The translations under genes and the position numbers were made by a program. Shown in pieces: positions 8,783 to 18,718 of a stretch of DNA of 64,000 nt; the stretch's first letter is position 1, and each line of letters begins with the position of its first letter. The stretch comes from Burkholderia anthina (lineage in GTDB: Bacteria > Pseudomonadota > Gammaproteobacteria > Burkholderiales > Burkholderiaceae): contig NZ_CM003768.1 in the NCBI RefSeq assembly GCF_001547525.1, forward strand, positions 1,736,001 through 1,800,000, in the 5' to 3' direction. The notes beneath the pieces were generated by a model that did not search any database, was not told where the DNA came from, and saw only the letters and a program-made list of their open reading frames with translations.

Positions 8783-10135
8783 ATGTTCGGCGACATCCGC
8801 CGGATCGTCGGTCTCGCGTGGCCGGTGCTAGTCGGCCAGCTCGCGATCATCGCGTTCGGCGTGATCGACACCGCGATGGTCGGCCGCTACTCGGCCGTCG
8901 ATCTCGCCGCGCTCGGGCTCGGCTCGTCGATCTACGTATCGATCTATATCGGTCTAACCGGCATCCTGTCCGCGCTGCAGCCGATCACCGGGCAACTGTA
9001 CGGCGCGCGGCGCTATGCGGAAATCGGCGAGGAAGTGCGCCAGGCGCTGTGGCTCGCGCTGCTGCTCGCGATTCCCGGCTTCCTGCTGCTGCATTTTCCC
9101 GAGCCGCTGTTGCGCATCGCGCATGCGCCCGCCGCGCTGCACGAGCGCACCGTCGACTACCTGCGCATCCTGTCGTACGGGCTGCCCGCGAGCCTCGTGT
9201 TCCGCATCTACAACGCGCTGACCAACGCGGCCGGCAAGCCCCGGCTCGCGATGATCCTGCAGATCGGCGCGCTGCTGCTCAAGTTTCCGCTGAACGTCTG
9301 GTTCATCTTCGGCGGCTTCGGCGTGCCGGCGCTCGGCGGCCCCGGCTGCGGGCTCGCGAGCACGCTGATCAACTGGGCGCTCGCGCTGATCGGCTACACG
9401 CTGCTCGCGAAGCTCGACGTGTTCGCGCCGCTCGCGATCTTCTCCCGCTTCTGCTGGCCCGTCTGGGCACGCCAGAAGGCGATCCTGAAGCTCGGCGTGC
9501 CGATGGGCCTGTCGTATCTGATCGAGGTCACGTCGTACACGTGCATGGCGCTGTTCATCGCGCAGTTCGGCACGACGACGCTCGCCGGCCACCAGATCGC
9601 CGGCAACATCGGCGCGGTGCTGTACATGACGCCGCTGTCGATCGGCGTGGCGGCGTCGACGCTGGTCGCGCGCGCGCTCGGCGCCGGGCACGCCGAGGAA
9701 GCCCGGCTGCTCGGCCGGCACAGCGTGATGTTCGCGTGCGGCGTGGCGGCTGCCTACGGCGTGCTCGTGTTCGCGCTGCGCCCGCTGATCATCGGCGGCT
9801 ACACGCCGAACCCGGCCGTCGCCGCGGCCGCGATGCCGCTCGTCGCGATCGTCGCGTGCTACCACGTGTTCGATGCGCTGCAGGTCACGTCGGCGTTCGT
9901 GCTGCGCGCGTACAAGGTGGCGGTCGTGCCGACCGTGATCTATGCGGTCGCGCTGTGGGGCGTCGGACTCAGCGGCGGCTACCTGCTCGGCTTCGACGTC
10001 GGCGGGATCGCGCCCGCGTGGCTGACCGGCGCGCGCGGCTTCTGGTTCGCGAACACGGTCAGCCTGCTGCTGGCGGGCGCGGGGCTCGTGCTGTACCTGC
10101 GCCGCATCGGCCGCGCGCACGCCGCCACTGCCTGA
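8783..10135 (+). CDS. MATE-family efflux transporter (NorM-like)
   Basis: A 450-residue, 12-helix transporter that exports drugs or metabolites against Na+ or H+. The N-terminal MatE motifs GLAWPVLVGQLAI and VIDTAMVGRYS and the central repeat LKLGVPMGLSYLIEV are clear, and the length is standard. It follows the glycosyltransferase by 2 nt and converges on lipA with only 11 nt between the stops, with no obvious terminator there. Confidence 0.93.
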   Translation: MFGDIRRIVGLAWPVLVGQLAIIAFGVIDTAMVGRYSAVDLAALGLGSSIYVSIYIGLTGILSALQPITGQLYGARRYAEIGEEVRQALWLALLLAIPGFLLLHFPEPLLRIAHAPAALHERTVDYLRILSYGLPASLVFRIYNALTNAAGKPRLAMILQIGALLLKFPLNVWFIFGGFGVPALGGPGCGLASTLINWALALIGYTLLAKLDVFAPLAIFSRFCWPVWARQKAILKLGVPMGLSYLIEVTSYTCMALFIAQFGTTTLAGHQIAGNIGAVLYMTPLSIGVAASTLVARALGAGHAEEARLLGRHSVMFACGVAAAYGVLVFALRPLIIGGYTPNPAVAAAAMPLVAIVACYHVFDALQVTSAFVLRAYKVAVVPTVIYAVALWGVGLSGGYLLGFDVGGIAPAWLTGARGFWFANTVSLLLAGAGLVLYLRRIGRAHAATA

Positions 10136-10146
10136 CGCGACGCGCG

Positions 10147-11112
10147 CTACGCGCCCTCCAGCACGTCGGCTGCGTGATAGGAGGACCGCACGAGCGGGCC
10201 GGCGACCACTTCCCTGAAACCGAGCGCAAGCGCCTCGTCGCGCCACGCGGCGAAGGCCTCCGGGCTCACGTGGCGCCGCACGGGCAAATGGTGCGCCGAC
10301 GGCGCCAGATACTGGCCGAGCGTCAGCACGTCGACCTCGTGCGCGCGCAGGTCGCGCAGCGTGTCGCGCACCTCGTCGTCGCGCTCGCCGAGCCCGAGCA
10401 TCAATCCCGATTTCGTCACGAGCGTCGGCCGCGCGGCCTTCGCCTGCGCGAGCAGTTCGAGCGAGCCGCGATAGTCGGCGCCCGGCCGCGCCGCCCGATA
10501 CAGCGACGGCACCGTCTCGATGTTGTGGTTGAACACGTCGGGCCACGCCGACGACAGCGCGTCGAGCGCCCGTGCCGTGCGGCCGCGGAAGTCCGGCGTC
10601 AGCACCTCGACGCCGATGCCCGGCACGCTCGCGCGCACCGCCGCGATGCACGCGGCGAAATGCGCGGCGCCGCCGTCGCGCAGATCGTCGCGGTCGACCG
10701 ACGTGATCACGACGTAGCGCAACCCGAGCGCCGCCGCCGCGTCGGCCAGCCGCGCGGGCTCGTCGGGATCGAGCGGCTCGGGACGGCCGTGCGCGACGTC
10801 GCAGAACGGGCAACGCCGCGTACACAGCCCGCCCATGATCATGAAGGTCGCGGTACGCTGCGCGAAGCATTCGCCGATGTTCGGGCACATCGCCTCCTCG
10901 CAGACGGAATGCAGCCGATGCTCGCGCAGCACGGCGGCCATGTCGGCCACCGCCGCGCTCATCATCGGCCGCGCGCGCAGCCACGGCGGCTTCGGCAGCG
11001 CCGCGCCGGCCGCGGGCTCGACGCGCACCGGAATGCGCGCGAGCTTGTCGCGACTTCTCGCGCCGGGCTGGCCGAGCGCCGTGAGGCTGGGTCGTTCGAG
11101 CGCGGCGGCCAT
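10147..11112 (-). CDS. lipA: lipoyl synthase (accessory copy in the acetoin operon)
   Basis: A radical SAM enzyme that inserts two sulfurs into octanoyl-lysine to make lipoyl cofactors. The 321 residues carry both iron-sulfur motifs: C71-x4-C76-x5-C82 for the auxiliary cluster and C97-x3-C101-x2-C104 for the SAM cluster. The RSSY auxiliary-cluster ligand motif is at 309-312. It starts 2 nt after acoC, so it is co-transcribed and likely matures the lipoyl domain of the AcoC E2 subunit. A housekeeping lipA beside lipB would be expected elsewhere, so this copy is pathway-dedicated by context. Confidence 0.95.
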   Translation of the reverse strand: MAAALERPSLTALGQPGARSRDKLARIPVRVEPAAGAALPKPPWLRARPMMSAAVADMAAVLREHRLHSVCEEAMCPNIGECFAQRTATFMIMGGLCTRRCPFCDVAHGRPEPLDPDEPARLADAAAALGLRYVVITSVDRDDLRDGGAAHFAACIAAVRASVPGIGVEVLTPDFRGRTARALDALSSAWPDVFNHNIETVPSLYRAARPGADYRGSLELLAQAKAARPTLVTKSGLMLGLGERDDEVRDTLRDLRAHEVDVLTLGQYLAPSAHHLPVRRHVSPEAFAAWRDEALALGFREVVAGPLVRSSYHAADVLEGA

Positions 11113-11114
11113 CG

Positions 11115-12230
11115 TCAGTCTCCGAGGAACGCGACGATCAGGCGGTTCACGTCGGCGGCCGCCTCCATCTGCACCATGTGCCCGCCGCCGGCGATCACCT
11201 CGGCGCGCACGCCGTCCGGCAAGCCCTGCGCGTGCCGCGCGGGAATCACCTGGTCGCGCTCGCCCCAGATCACGAGCGTGCGCGGCGCAAGCGTCGCGAG
11301 CCGGTCGCGGAATACGCGCCGCTGCGCCGCGCCGTCGAACGCGGCGTCCGCGATCTTCTCCAGCGCGGCCTGCACGCCTTCGAGCCGCTTGTACTTGACG
11401 AGATCCTCGACGAGCTGCCGCGTGACCAGCGCGTCGTCCGCGAACAGCGCGCCGAGGTGCGGCTTCAGCGTGTTGCGGCTATTGCCGGCGACGAAGCCGT
11501 CGATGTATGCACGGTTGATGTCGGCGCCGAGCCCCGCGCTCGCGATGAGCGTGAGCGACGCCACGCGCGCCGGCGCGCTGTCGGCCAACGTCATCGCCAC
11601 CGCGCCGCCCATCGAATGGCCGATCAGGTGCGCACGCTCGATGTGCTGCGCATCGAGCAGCGCAAGCACCGCGTCGGCCAGTTCGTCGAGACTGCCGGTC
11701 TCGACGGCCTTCTCCGACTCGCCGTGGCCGGGCAGATCGAGCGCCCACACCGGCCGGTGCGCGGCGAGTTCCGCATGGTTGAACAGCCAGTTGTTCAGGT
11801 CGCCGCCGAAGCCGTGGATCAGCACGGCCGGCGTGCCCGAACCGTCGCCGAGCTTCAGGAAGCGGATCGTGCGTCCGCCGATCCGCGCCTTCTCCGGCTG
11901 CGGGCCGGCCGCCTCGTCGGACGCCGCGCTCGGCACGAAATCGCGCTGGAAGTCGGCGATCGCCGCATCGATGTCGGCGTCGCTCGTGTCGGCGGCCGCG
12001 ACCACGCCGAGCAGCGCGCCGACGGGCAGCGTCTCGCCCTCCTGCGCGATCTGTCGGCGCAGCGTGCCGTCGAACGCGCATTCGACGCCCGACGAGATCT
12101 TGTCGGTCTCGACGTCGAGCACCTCGTCGCCTTTCGCCACGCGTTCGCCGATCGCCTTCAGCCAGCCATTGACCTGCCCCTGCTCCATCGACAGCCCCCA
12201 CTTGGGCATCGTGATCATGTGAATCGACAT
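11115..12230 (-). CDS. acoC: acetoin dehydrogenase E2: lipoyl domain fused to an alpha/beta hydrolase
   Basis: A 371-residue acetyltransferase component of the acetoin dehydrogenase complex; it transfers the acetyl group from E1 to CoA. The lipoyl domain (1-80) has the modified lysine at K44 in ETDKISSG. A linker follows. Residues ~120-371 form an alpha/beta hydrolase with the oxyanion segment [10 protein letters not shown], the nucleophile S206 in GHSMGG and a C-terminal catalytic His region (GGHMVQME). The hydrolase-type catalytic domain, instead of the classic 2-oxoacid E2 fold, is the hallmark of AcoC in Cupriavidus, Pseudomonas and Burkholderia. Its start is 4 nt from the acoB stop. Confidence 0.95.
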   Translation of the reverse strand: MSIHMITMPKWGLSMEQGQVNGWLKAIGERVAKGDEVLDVETDKISSGVECAFDGTLRRQIAQEGETLPVGALLGVVAAADTSDADIDAAIADFQRDFVPSAASDEAAGPQPEKARIGGRTIRFLKLGDGSGTPAVLIHGFGGDLNNWLFNHAELAAHRPVWALDLPGHGESEKAVETGSLDELADAVLALLDAQHIERAHLIGHSMGGAVAMTLADSAPARVASLTLIASAGLGADINRAYIDGFVAGNSRNTLKPHLGALFADDALVTRQLVEDLVKYKRLEGVQAALEKIADAAFDGAAQRRVFRDRLATLAPRTLVIWGERDQVIPARHAQGLPDGVRAEVIAGGGHMVQMEAAADVNRLIVAFLGD

Positions 12231-12234
12231 CGTG

Positions 12235-13239
12235 TCAGCTCCTCGTCTTCAGGATCGCCCGCGCAATCGCATCGGCGGACGGGATATACAGGTCTTCGAG
12301 CACGCCGGCGAACGGCGCGGGCGTATGCGGCGCGGTGACGAGCTCGATCGGCGCCTTGAGCGAGCGGAACGCGCGCTGCGCGACGAGCGCGGCGATGTCG
12401 GTCGCGATCGAGCAGCGCGGGTTCGCTTCGTCGACCACCACCACGCGCCCCGTGCGCGTCGCGCTTTCGAGAATCGTTTCCTCGTCGAGCGGCGACGTCG
12501 TGCGCAGGTCGATCACGTCGCACTGGATGCCGTCCTTCGCGAGCGTCGCGGCCGCGTCCATCGCCAGATGCACCATCCGGCCGTACGTGACGATCGTCGC
12601 GTCGTCGCCGTCGCGCAGCACGTTCGCCTCGCCGAACGGAATCGCATAGGATTCCTCCGGTACGTCGCCCTCACGCGTATAGAGCAGCTTGTGTTCGAGG
12701 AAGATCACGGGATCGTTGTCGCGGATCGCCTGGATCAGGAGCCCCTTCGCGTCGTACGGCGTCGACGGGCACACGACCTTCAGCCCCGGGATGTGCGTGA
12801 ACAGCGACGTGAGCATCTGCGAGTGCTGCGCGGCCGCGCGCAGGCCGGCGCCGTACATCGCGCGGATCACGACCGGCGTCACGGCCTTGCCGCCGAACAT
12901 GTAGCGGAATTTCGCCGCCTGGTTGAAGATCTGGTCGAAACACACGCCCATGAAATCGATGAACATCAGTTCCGCGACGGGCCGCATCCCGCACGCGGCA
13001 GCGCCGACCGCCGCGCCGATGTAGCCGCCCTCCGACAGCGGCGTATCGAGCACGCGGCCCGGAAACTTGTGGAACAGCCCCTTCGTCACGCCGAGCACGC
13101 CGCCCCATGCGTCGTCCTCGCCGGGCGCGCCCGCGCCGCCCGCGTTGTCCTCGCCCATCACGATCACGCTGTCGTCGCGCGCCATTTCCTGCGCGAGCGC
13201 CTCGTTGATCGCCTGCGAATAGGTAATCTTCCTTGCCAT
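12235..13239 (-). CDS. acoB: acetoin dehydrogenase E1 beta subunit
   Basis: A 334-residue transketolase-like beta subunit starting MARKITYSQAINEAL. It has the typical ALAQEMARDDSVIVMGEDN segment and the C-terminal transketolase domain (DVIDLRTTSPLDEETI, then VVVDEANPRCSIATDIAALV). With AcoA it forms the TPP-dependent E1 that cleaves acetoin to acetaldehyde and an acetyl group. An upstream frame-open extension to 13338 is rejected because the ATG at 13239 has an AGGAGACA ribosome-binding site. Confidence 0.95.
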   Translation of the reverse strand: MARKITYSQAINEALAQEMARDDSVIVMGEDNAGGAGAPGEDDAWGGVLGVTKGLFHKFPGRVLDTPLSEGGYIGAAVGAAACGMRPVAELMFIDFMGVCFDQIFNQAAKFRYMFGGKAVTPVVIRAMYGAGLRAAAQHSQMLTSLFTHIPGLKVVCPSTPYDAKGLLIQAIRDNDPVIFLEHKLLYTREGDVPEESYAIPFGEANVLRDGDDATIVTYGRMVHLAMDAAATLAKDGIQCDVIDLRTTSPLDEETILESATRTGRVVVVDEANPRCSIATDIAALVAQRAFRSLKAPIELVTAPHTPAPFAGVLEDLYIPSADAIARAILKTRS

Positions 13240-13294
13240 GTCTGTCTCCTGAAATGTTCGGTTCGCCGTGCCGGCTGCTCGGTCAGGCCCGGGT

Positions 13295-14278
13295 TCACGG
13301 ATACGACACGTAGACGTCGGCGAGCAGGTCGGCGGCATCCGGCAGCGGCGCCGCCTTCGCCTGCGCGACCGCGTCGTCGATCAGCGCCTTCACCTGGGCG
13401 TCCACCGCGCGCAGGTCGGCCGTCGTCAGCGCTTCGGCGCGCACGACGCGCGTTTCGAAATGCTTCAGGCAGTCCTTCTCGTCGCGCAGCTTCTGCACTT
13501 CGCCCGGCGCGCGATAGGTTTGCGCATCGCCCTCGAAGTGGCCGAAATAGCGCGTGAACTTCACCTCGACGAGCGTCGGGCCGCCGCCGTTGCGCGCGCG
13601 GTCGACGGCTTCGCCGAGCGCCTCGTGCACCGCGAAGAAGTCGAAGCCGTCGACGATCACGCCCGGCATCCCGAACCCGTTCGCCCGATCGGCGATGTTG
13701 TCGGTCGCGACCGACCAGCTCGACGACGTCGCTTCCGCATAGCCGTTGTTTTCGGCGACGAAGATCGCGGGCAGCCGCCACACCGACGCGAGGTTCATCG
13801 ATTCGAAGATCACGCCCTGGTTCGACGCGCCGTCGCCGAAGAAGCACACGCCGACGCCGCCGGTTTTCCTGTACTTGGCCGCGAGCGCCGCGCCGCACAC
13901 GAGCGGTCCGCCCGCGCCGACGATCCCGTTCGCGCCGAGCATCCCCATCGACAGGTCGGCGATGTGCATCGAGCCGCCCTTGCCGTGGCAGACGCCTGTC
14001 TTCTTGCCGTAGATCTCGGCCATCATCCCGTGCACGTCGACGCCCTTCGCGATGCAATGGCCGTGGCCGCGGTGCGTGGTGGCCACGTAGTCGTCGAGGC
14101 CGAGGTGCAGCATCGTGCCGACGGCGGACGCCTCCTCGCCCGCGTACAGGTGAACGAAACCGGGTATCTCGCCGGTCGCGAATTCGACGTGCAGGCGTTC
14201 CTCGAATTCGCGGATCGTGCGCATCAGCCGATAGGCGTCCAGCAGCTTGTCCCTGCCGAGCTGTGTCGAAGCGGTCAT
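13295..14278 (-). CDS. acoA: acetoin dehydrogenase E1 alpha subunit (TPP-binding)
   Basis: A 327-residue alpha subunit. The TPP/magnesium motif runs from GDGASNQG at 148-155 to N162, and the family segment THRGHGHCIAKGVD lies at 68-81. It partners AcoB in the E1 tetramer. The ATG at 14278 is preceded by AGGAGACAC; the longer open frame to 14554 runs into the SDR gene. It lies 77 nt after the SDR and 55 nt before acoB. Confidence 0.95.
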   Translation of the reverse strand: MTASTQLGRDKLLDAYRLMRTIREFEERLHVEFATGEIPGFVHLYAGEEASAVGTMLHLGLDDYVATTHRGHGHCIAKGVDVHGMMAEIYGKKTGVCHGKGGSMHIADLSMGMLGANGIVGAGGPLVCGAALAAKYRKTGGVGVCFFGDGASNQGVIFESMNLASVWRLPAIFVAENNGYAEATSSSWSVATDNIADRANGFGMPGVIVDGFDFFAVHEALGEAVDRARNGGGPTLVEVKFTRYFGHFEGDAQTYRAPGEVQKLRDEKDCLKHFETRVVRAEALTTADLRAVDAQVKALIDDAVAQAKAAPLPDAADLLADVYVSYP

Positions 14279-14355
14279 GTGTGTCTCCTGGGTAGGTCTG
14301 ACTGCGAATGCCGCCCCGGCCATGCCGTGGCGGCGGATTGCACGGCCTGCGGCCG

Positions 14356-15132
14356 TCAGTGAAACGTGAAGCCGCCGTCGACGTTCACGGCCTGGCCCGT
14401 CACGTTGTCCATCGTCGCGAAGAACAGCGCGAGCCGGCCCATGTCTTCCGGCGTCTGCGCGCGGCCCTGCGGAATCAGCGTCAACTGGTGCCGCTGCCAC
14501 GACTCCTCGACCGATTCGCCGTCGGTCTTCCATTCGTCGGACAGCCGGTCCCACATGTAGGTACGGACGATGCCGGGGCAGATCGCGTTGACGGTCACGC
14601 CGTCGCGCGCGAGCTCCTTCGCCAGCGCGTTGGTGAAACCGACGACCGCGAATTTCGATGCGCTGTAGTGCGCGAGATTCGGGAAGCCTTCCTTGCCCGC
14701 GATCGACGCGACGTTGATGATCCGGCCGCGCCGCTGCGCCTTCAGATGCGCGAGCGCCGCGCGGCAGCCGAGGAACGTGCCCTTTGCGTTCACGTCCATC
14801 ACGAAATCCCAGTCGCGCTCGGTCAGTTCGGCAACCGGACGGATGCTGATCACGCCCGCGCAGTTCACGAGGATGTCGAGCCCGCCGAGGTCGGCGAGCG
14901 CCTGCGCGACCATCGCGTCGACCTGCGCGGCCTGCGTGACGTCGACCTTCGCGATCGCCGCGCGGCGGCCGAGCGCGCGCACCTCGCCGGCGGTCGCGTC
15001 GAGCGCGTCGTCGAGCAGGTCGGCCAGCAGGATGTCGGCACCGGCGCCGGCGAGCGTCAGCGCGATGCCGCGGCCAATGCCGCGCGCGCCGCCCGTGACG
15101 ATGGCGACCTGTCCTTCGAGAGGGGCTGTCAT
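14356..15132 (-). CDS. short-chain dehydrogenase, probable acetoin/butanediol dehydrogenase
   Basis: A 258-residue classical SDR. The cofactor motif TGGARGIG is at 13-20, NCAG at 90-93, and the catalytic S143, Y156 and K160 (HYSASK) are intact, ending in VNVDGGFTFH. Its place between acoX and acoA in a sigma-54-driven operon suggests it interconverts 2,3-butanediol, acetoin and diacetyl, feeding acetoin to AcoABC. That substrate is inferred from context; SDRs are versatile. The ATG at 15132 has an AGGAGACAT ribosome-binding site. Confidence 0.88.
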   Translation of the reverse strand: MTAPLEGQVAIVTGGARGIGRGIALTLAGAGADILLADLLDDALDATAGEVRALGRRAAIAKVDVTQAAQVDAMVAQALADLGGLDILVNCAGVISIRPVAELTERDWDFVMDVNAKGTFLGCRAALAHLKAQRRGRIINVASIAGKEGFPNLAHYSASKFAVVGFTNALAKELARDGVTVNAICPGIVRTYMWDRLSDEWKTDGESVEESWQRHQLTLIPQGRAQTPEDMGRLALFFATMDNVTGQAVNVDGGFTFH

Positions 15133-15190
15133 GGCGATGTCTCCTTGATGATCGTGATGGATGTCGAAACGTCTTCGTGAAGCCGGTGTA

Positions 15191-16249
15191 TCAGTCGTGC
15201 CGCGCACCGGCATCGCGCAGCAGTTGCCGTGACGACGCGTAGCGCAGCGTGCGGCCGACGTCGACCGTCAACGGTCCGCGCCAGTCGAGTGCGATCTCGT
15301 AGCGATCGCCGCGCGCGACCTCGATTTCGCGCTCGCCGTCGAACGCGAGCGTGCCGTGCTCGAACGGAATCGCGTGCCACGCGCCCGGCTCGAGCCGCTC
15401 GCAACTGCGCATCACGACGCGGTCGACGCGCCCCGGCGCGATCGGCGCGACGAGCGGCGTGCCGGCCGTCTTGCCGGCATCCGCGAAGCGCATCGCGAGC
15501 CCGTGCGGCGCGCTGCGTTCGAGCGGCGCCCACGCGCCGCCGAGCGCGGACAGGCCGATGCCGTCCGGTTCCGCGAACGTCAGATAGAGCGTGTCGATGT
15601 CGTCCGAGCCGGAGATCGCGCGCGCGCCGACGAAGCGCTGCCGCGCGGCGCACACATCGACGAGCGCGATCTCCTCGCGCCCGGGCTGCGCGCCCGCGAC
15701 GCAGCGCACGACGAGCCGCTTGTTGCGCACGAACGCGACCTCGGCCGGCACGGCGCCGGTCGCGACGAGCCCCGCGGCGACGCCGGCGACGGTCGCCTCG
15801 CGATGTTCGGGAAACGCGTTGTTGGTGCCGGTGGACAGCGCGACGAGCGGCGTCGCACCGCAATGCGCGGCCACCGCGCGATGGGTGCCGTCGCCGCCGA
15901 GCACGACGATCAGCGACACTTCCATCCGATGCAGATAGGCGGCGCCGGCCTGCGTGTCGGCGACGCTATCGGTGATCGGCAGGTCGACGAATTCGACCTG
16001 GGGCCAGCGCTCGTGCGGCGCGACCGCGCGATGCGTGTCGACCGCGCGCAGCAGCAGCGTCGCGATGCCCGTGCGGTCGCGCAGCGTCAGCACGCGCTCG
16101 ACGCCCATCGCGCCGAGGCCGGCCAGCAGGCGCACGATCATGTTCGCCTTCTCCGCGGTCGGAAACACGGATGCATGCGTCGTGAGGCGGCGGATGTCGC
16201 GCCCCGATGCGGGGTTCGCGATCACGCCGACGGTAACGGGCGTCGTCAC
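15191..16249 (-). CDS. acoX: AcoX, NAD-kinase-like acetoin catabolism protein
   Basis: A 352-residue member of the ATP-NAD kinase/diacylglycerol kinase fold. The nucleotide motif GGDGTHR lies at about 118-124, with the upstream [14 protein letters not shown] segment and a later STGTNNAFP. AcoX is the first gene of aco operons in Cupriavidus and Pseudomonas; its exact biochemical role was never settled. The start is a GTG at 16249 with GGAG 8 nt upstream. It is the first gene of the leftward operon, about 120 nt downstream of the sigma-54 promoter. Confidence 0.9.
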   Translation of the reverse strand: MTTPVTVGVIANPASGRDIRRLTTHASVFPTAEKANMIVRLLAGLGAMGVERVLTLRDRTGIATLLLRAVDTHRAVAPHERWPQVEFVDLPITDSVADTQAGAAYLHRMEVSLIVVLGGDGTHRAVAAHCGATPLVALSTGTNNAFPEHREATVAGVAAGLVATGAVPAEVAFVRNKRLVVRCVAGAQPGREEIALVDVCAARQRFVGARAISGSDDIDTLYLTFAEPDGIGLSALGGAWAPLERSAPHGLAMRFADAGKTAGTPLVAPIAPGRVDRVVMRSCERLEPGAWHAIPFEHGTLAFDGEREIEVARGDRYEIALDWRGPLTVDVGRTLRYASSRQLLRDAGARHD

Positions 16250-16377
16250 GGGTTTGTCTCCATCCAGTCGGCAGGGCCGGCGTATTGCGTGCGCCGCCCT
16301 CGCCTGTTTCGTCCGCTGCCTTCGACGGGCGGCGGATCGTCGTCGCCGACGCGATCGCCGGCTTGCCCGTCATCTCT

Positions 16378-16392
16378 GCAAGCGGCGTGCCA
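16378..16392 (-). promoter_or_regulatory. sigma-54 promoter of the aco operon
   Basis: On the minus strand TGGCAC-N5-TTGC matches the -24/-12 consensus exactly. The expected start near 16366 leaves a ~117-nt leader before acoX. The divergent sigma-54 activator AcoR supports function. Confidence 0.88.
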
Positions 16393-16637
16393 TCGTGCAC
16401 GCGATGCCCGCGAAACCCGCGTCCGCGCTGGCGCGGCGGGCATGCGCGGGTTCGCAATGCGCGGTCGTGACGGCGCGGCGCGCGTCGAATTCGCCGGCAC
16501 GTCTCATGCCGTCGATACGGCGACGCGATCGTCGCGGCGCGCGCGCATGCGCGGCGTTCCGCCCGCAAACCCTGCGTTCGCGCGGCGCCGCGCGCGCGAC
16601 GCCCGGCCTGACGACCGTCGCGCCGCGCGCGGGCGGC

Positions 16638-16657
16638 CGTCTCAATCGCGCGAGACG
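16638..16657. promoter_or_regulatory. Inverted repeat, candidate AcoR enhancer site 1
   Basis: CGTCTC and GAGACG are separated by 8 nt. The half-site recurs at 16671-16686 and 16501-16506, all inside the acoX-acoR gap. Confidence 0.5.
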
Positions 16658-16670
16658 CATCGGATACCGG

Positions 16671-16686
16671 TGAGACGACCGTCTCA
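16671..16686. promoter_or_regulatory. Inverted repeat, candidate AcoR enhancer site 2
   Basis: TGAGAC-GACC-GTCTCA, a dyad with 6-bp arms, lies ~14 nt from site 1. Paired dyads are usual for sigma-54 activators with Fis-type HTH domains. Confidence 0.55.
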
Positions 16687-16774
16687 CGCGCGCCGCGTGC
16701 TGCAATGCAGTGTGATCCGCCGGACCGGATGTGCTACAAGAACAGCGACATCCCCGCCGTACCCGGAGCCGACC

Positions 16775-18709
16775 ATGCCCTACGCCGTCCCCCAGGCCCA
16801 GCACGCCGACCGCATACTCGGCGCGCTCGCCGGGCGCCTGCCCGCGCCGGCCGATTCCGCGCGCCTCGTGTCTTCGTGGCAGCGATCGCTGGAGCGCTAT
16901 CGTCTCGACCCCGCTTCGTCGATCGGCCCGCGCGTGCTGACCGCGGCCGAGCTGCGCGAAGTGCGCGACAAGGAAGAGGCCTTCCTGCGCGCGTCGGGCC
17001 AGTGCCTGACGCGGCTGCATGACATGATCCGCGTCGCCGACTACTGCGTGATGCTGACCGACGCGCACGGCGTGACGATCGACTACCGGATCGACCGCGA
17101 GCGCCGCAACGACTTTCGTCATGCGGGGCTGCACATCGGCTCGTGCTGGTCGGAAAGCGAGGAAGGAACCTGCGGCGTCGCGAGCGTGCTGACCGATCTC
17201 GCGCCGATCACCGTGCACAAGACCGATCACTTTCGCGCGGCGTTCACGACGCTCACGTGCAGCGCGGCGCCGATCTTCTCGCCGGGCGGCGATCTGATCG
17301 GCGTGCTCGACGCGTCGGCCGTGCATTCGCCCGACGGCCGCGACAGCCAGCGCCTCGTCTACCAGCTCGTGCGGCAAAGCGCGGCGCTGATCGAGGACGG
17401 CTACTTCGTGCACAGCACCGCGCAGCACTGGATATTGTTCGGGCATCCGAACCGTCACTACGTCGAGGCGCAGCCCGAGTGGCTGATCGCGTTCGACGAA
17501 TGCGGCAACATCGTCGCCGCGAACCGGCACGCGCGCGACGCGCTGCCGGCGCTGCGCGAGCCGCGCCATATCGACGAGATCTTCGATGCGACCGAGATGC
17601 CGCTGCGCGACGCGGCGCGGCTCGACGCGATCGTCGCGCTGCGGCTGCGCGCGACCGGCGCCCCGCTCTACGCGCGGCTGCGCGCGCCGCTACGCCGCGC
17701 CGGCCGCGAACCGGGCGCGGCCCGGGCCGCCACGGCATCGCGCCGCCCGGGCACCGCCGCGCCGCGTCACGTCGGCGCGCTGACGCCGTTCCTGCACAGC
17801 AGCGATGCGCGCATCGCGCAACAGGCCGAACTCGCGCTGCGCGTCGCGAGCAAGCGGCTGCCGATCCTCGTGCTCGGCGAAACCGGCGCGGGCAAGGAAG
17901 TGTTCGCCCGCGCGATCCACGACGCCGGCGCGCGGCGCGCGCGGCCGTTCGTCGCCGTGAACTGCGGCGCGCTGCCGGAAGCGCTGATCGAGAGCGAACT
18001 GTTCGGCTATGCGGCCGGCGCGTTCACCGGCGCACGCAAGCACGGCGCGCGCGGCAAGATCGCGCTCGCCGACGGCGGCACGCTGTTTCTCGATGAAATC
18101 GGCGACATGCCGCTCGCGCTGCAGACGCGCCTGCTGCGCGTGCTGGCCGACGGCGAGGTCGTGCCGCTCGGCAGCGATACGCCGGTGCGCGTCGATCTCG
18201 ACGTGATCTGCGCGACGCACCGCGATCTTGCGCGGATGGTGGCCGACGGCACGTTCCGCGAGGATCTGTACTACCGGTTGAGCGGCGCGACGTTCGAGCT
18301 GCCGCCGCTGCGCGAGCGCGCGGACGTGCGCGACGTGATCGCCGCCGTGTTCGCCGAGGAAGCGCAGGCGACCGGCCACGTGCTGACGCTCGATGCGACG
18401 CTCGCCGAACAGCTCGCGGCCTACCCGTGGCCGGGCAACGTGCGGCAACTGCGCAACGTGCTGCGCTATGCGTGCGCGGTGTGCGACGCCGCGCGCGTGA
18501 CGCGGCACGACCTGCCGGCCGAACTCGCCGCGCAGCTCGGCGGCACCCCGGCGGGCGTGCTGCCCGACGACGAACGCGGGCGCATCGTCGCCGCGCTCAC
18601 CGCGCATCGCTGGCGGCCCGACGCGGCCGCCCGCGCGCTCGGCATGTCGCGCGCGACGCTGTACCGGCGCATCGCGAAGCACCGGATCGTCGCGCCGCAC
18701 CGCGCGTGA
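16775..18709 (+). CDS. acoR: AcoR, sigma-54-dependent activator of acetoin catabolism
   Basis: A 644-residue enhancer-binding protein. The N-terminal GAF-like sensor region (about 50-230) is of the AcoR/MopR-related type. The central AAA+ domain has Walker A GETGAGKE, the sigma-54 contact loop GAFTGA, Walker [11 protein letters not shown] and the sensor [12 protein letters not shown]-terminal Fis-type HTH follows ([21 protein letters not shown]). It is expected to sense acetoin and activate the divergent operon from the GTCTC dyads. The ATG at 16775 is chosen because the longer frame crosses the divergent control region. Confidence 0.95.
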   Translation: MPYAVPQAQHADRILGALAGRLPAPADSARLVSSWQRSLERYRLDPASSIGPRVLTAAELREVRDKEEAFLRASGQCLTRLHDMIRVADYCVMLTDAHGVTIDYRIDRERRNDFRHAGLHIGSCWSESEEGTCGVASVLTDLAPITVHKTDHFRAAFTTLTCSAAPIFSPGGDLIGVLDASAVHSPDGRDSQRLVYQLVRQSAALIEDGYFVHSTAQHWILFGHPNRHYVEAQPEWLIAFDECGNIVAANRHARDALPALREPRHIDEIFDATEMPLRDAARLDAIVALRLRATGAPLYARLRAPLRRAGREPGAARAATASRRPGTAAPRHVGALTPFLHSSDARIAQQAELALRVASKRLPILVLGETGAGKEVFARAIHDAGARRARPFVAVNCGALPEALIESELFGYAAGAFTGARKHGARGKIALADGGTLFLDEIGDMPLALQTRLLRVLADGEVVPLGSDTPVRVDLDVICATHRDLARMVADGTFREDLYYRLSGATFELPPLRERADVRDVIAAVFAEEAQATGHVLTLDATLAEQLAAYPWPGNVRQLRNVLRYACAVCDAARVTRHDLPAELAAQLGGTPAGVLPDDERGRIVAALTAHRWRPDAAARALGMSRATLYRRIAKHRIVAPHRA

Positions 18710-18718
18710 CGCGCGCCG

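Larger units (their letters stand above)
16250..16774. promoter_or_regulatory. acoX-acoR divergent control region (525 nt)
   Basis: This gene-free region holds the leftward sigma-54 promoter (16378-16392), a single GTCTCA half-site (16501-16506), and two GTCTC/GAGAC inverted repeats (16638-16657 and 16671-16686). The repeats lie 250-310 nt upstream of the sigma-54 promoter and 89-137 nt before the acoR start. That is a normal enhancer distance for a sigma-54 activator and also lets AcoR control its own gene. No well-formed acoR promoter was recognised. Confidence 0.7.

Noticed and set aside
8818-12222. 1134-residue open frame across the MATE, lipA and acoC genes
   Set aside because: It spans three real genes on both strands; composition is arginine-rich and non-conserved.
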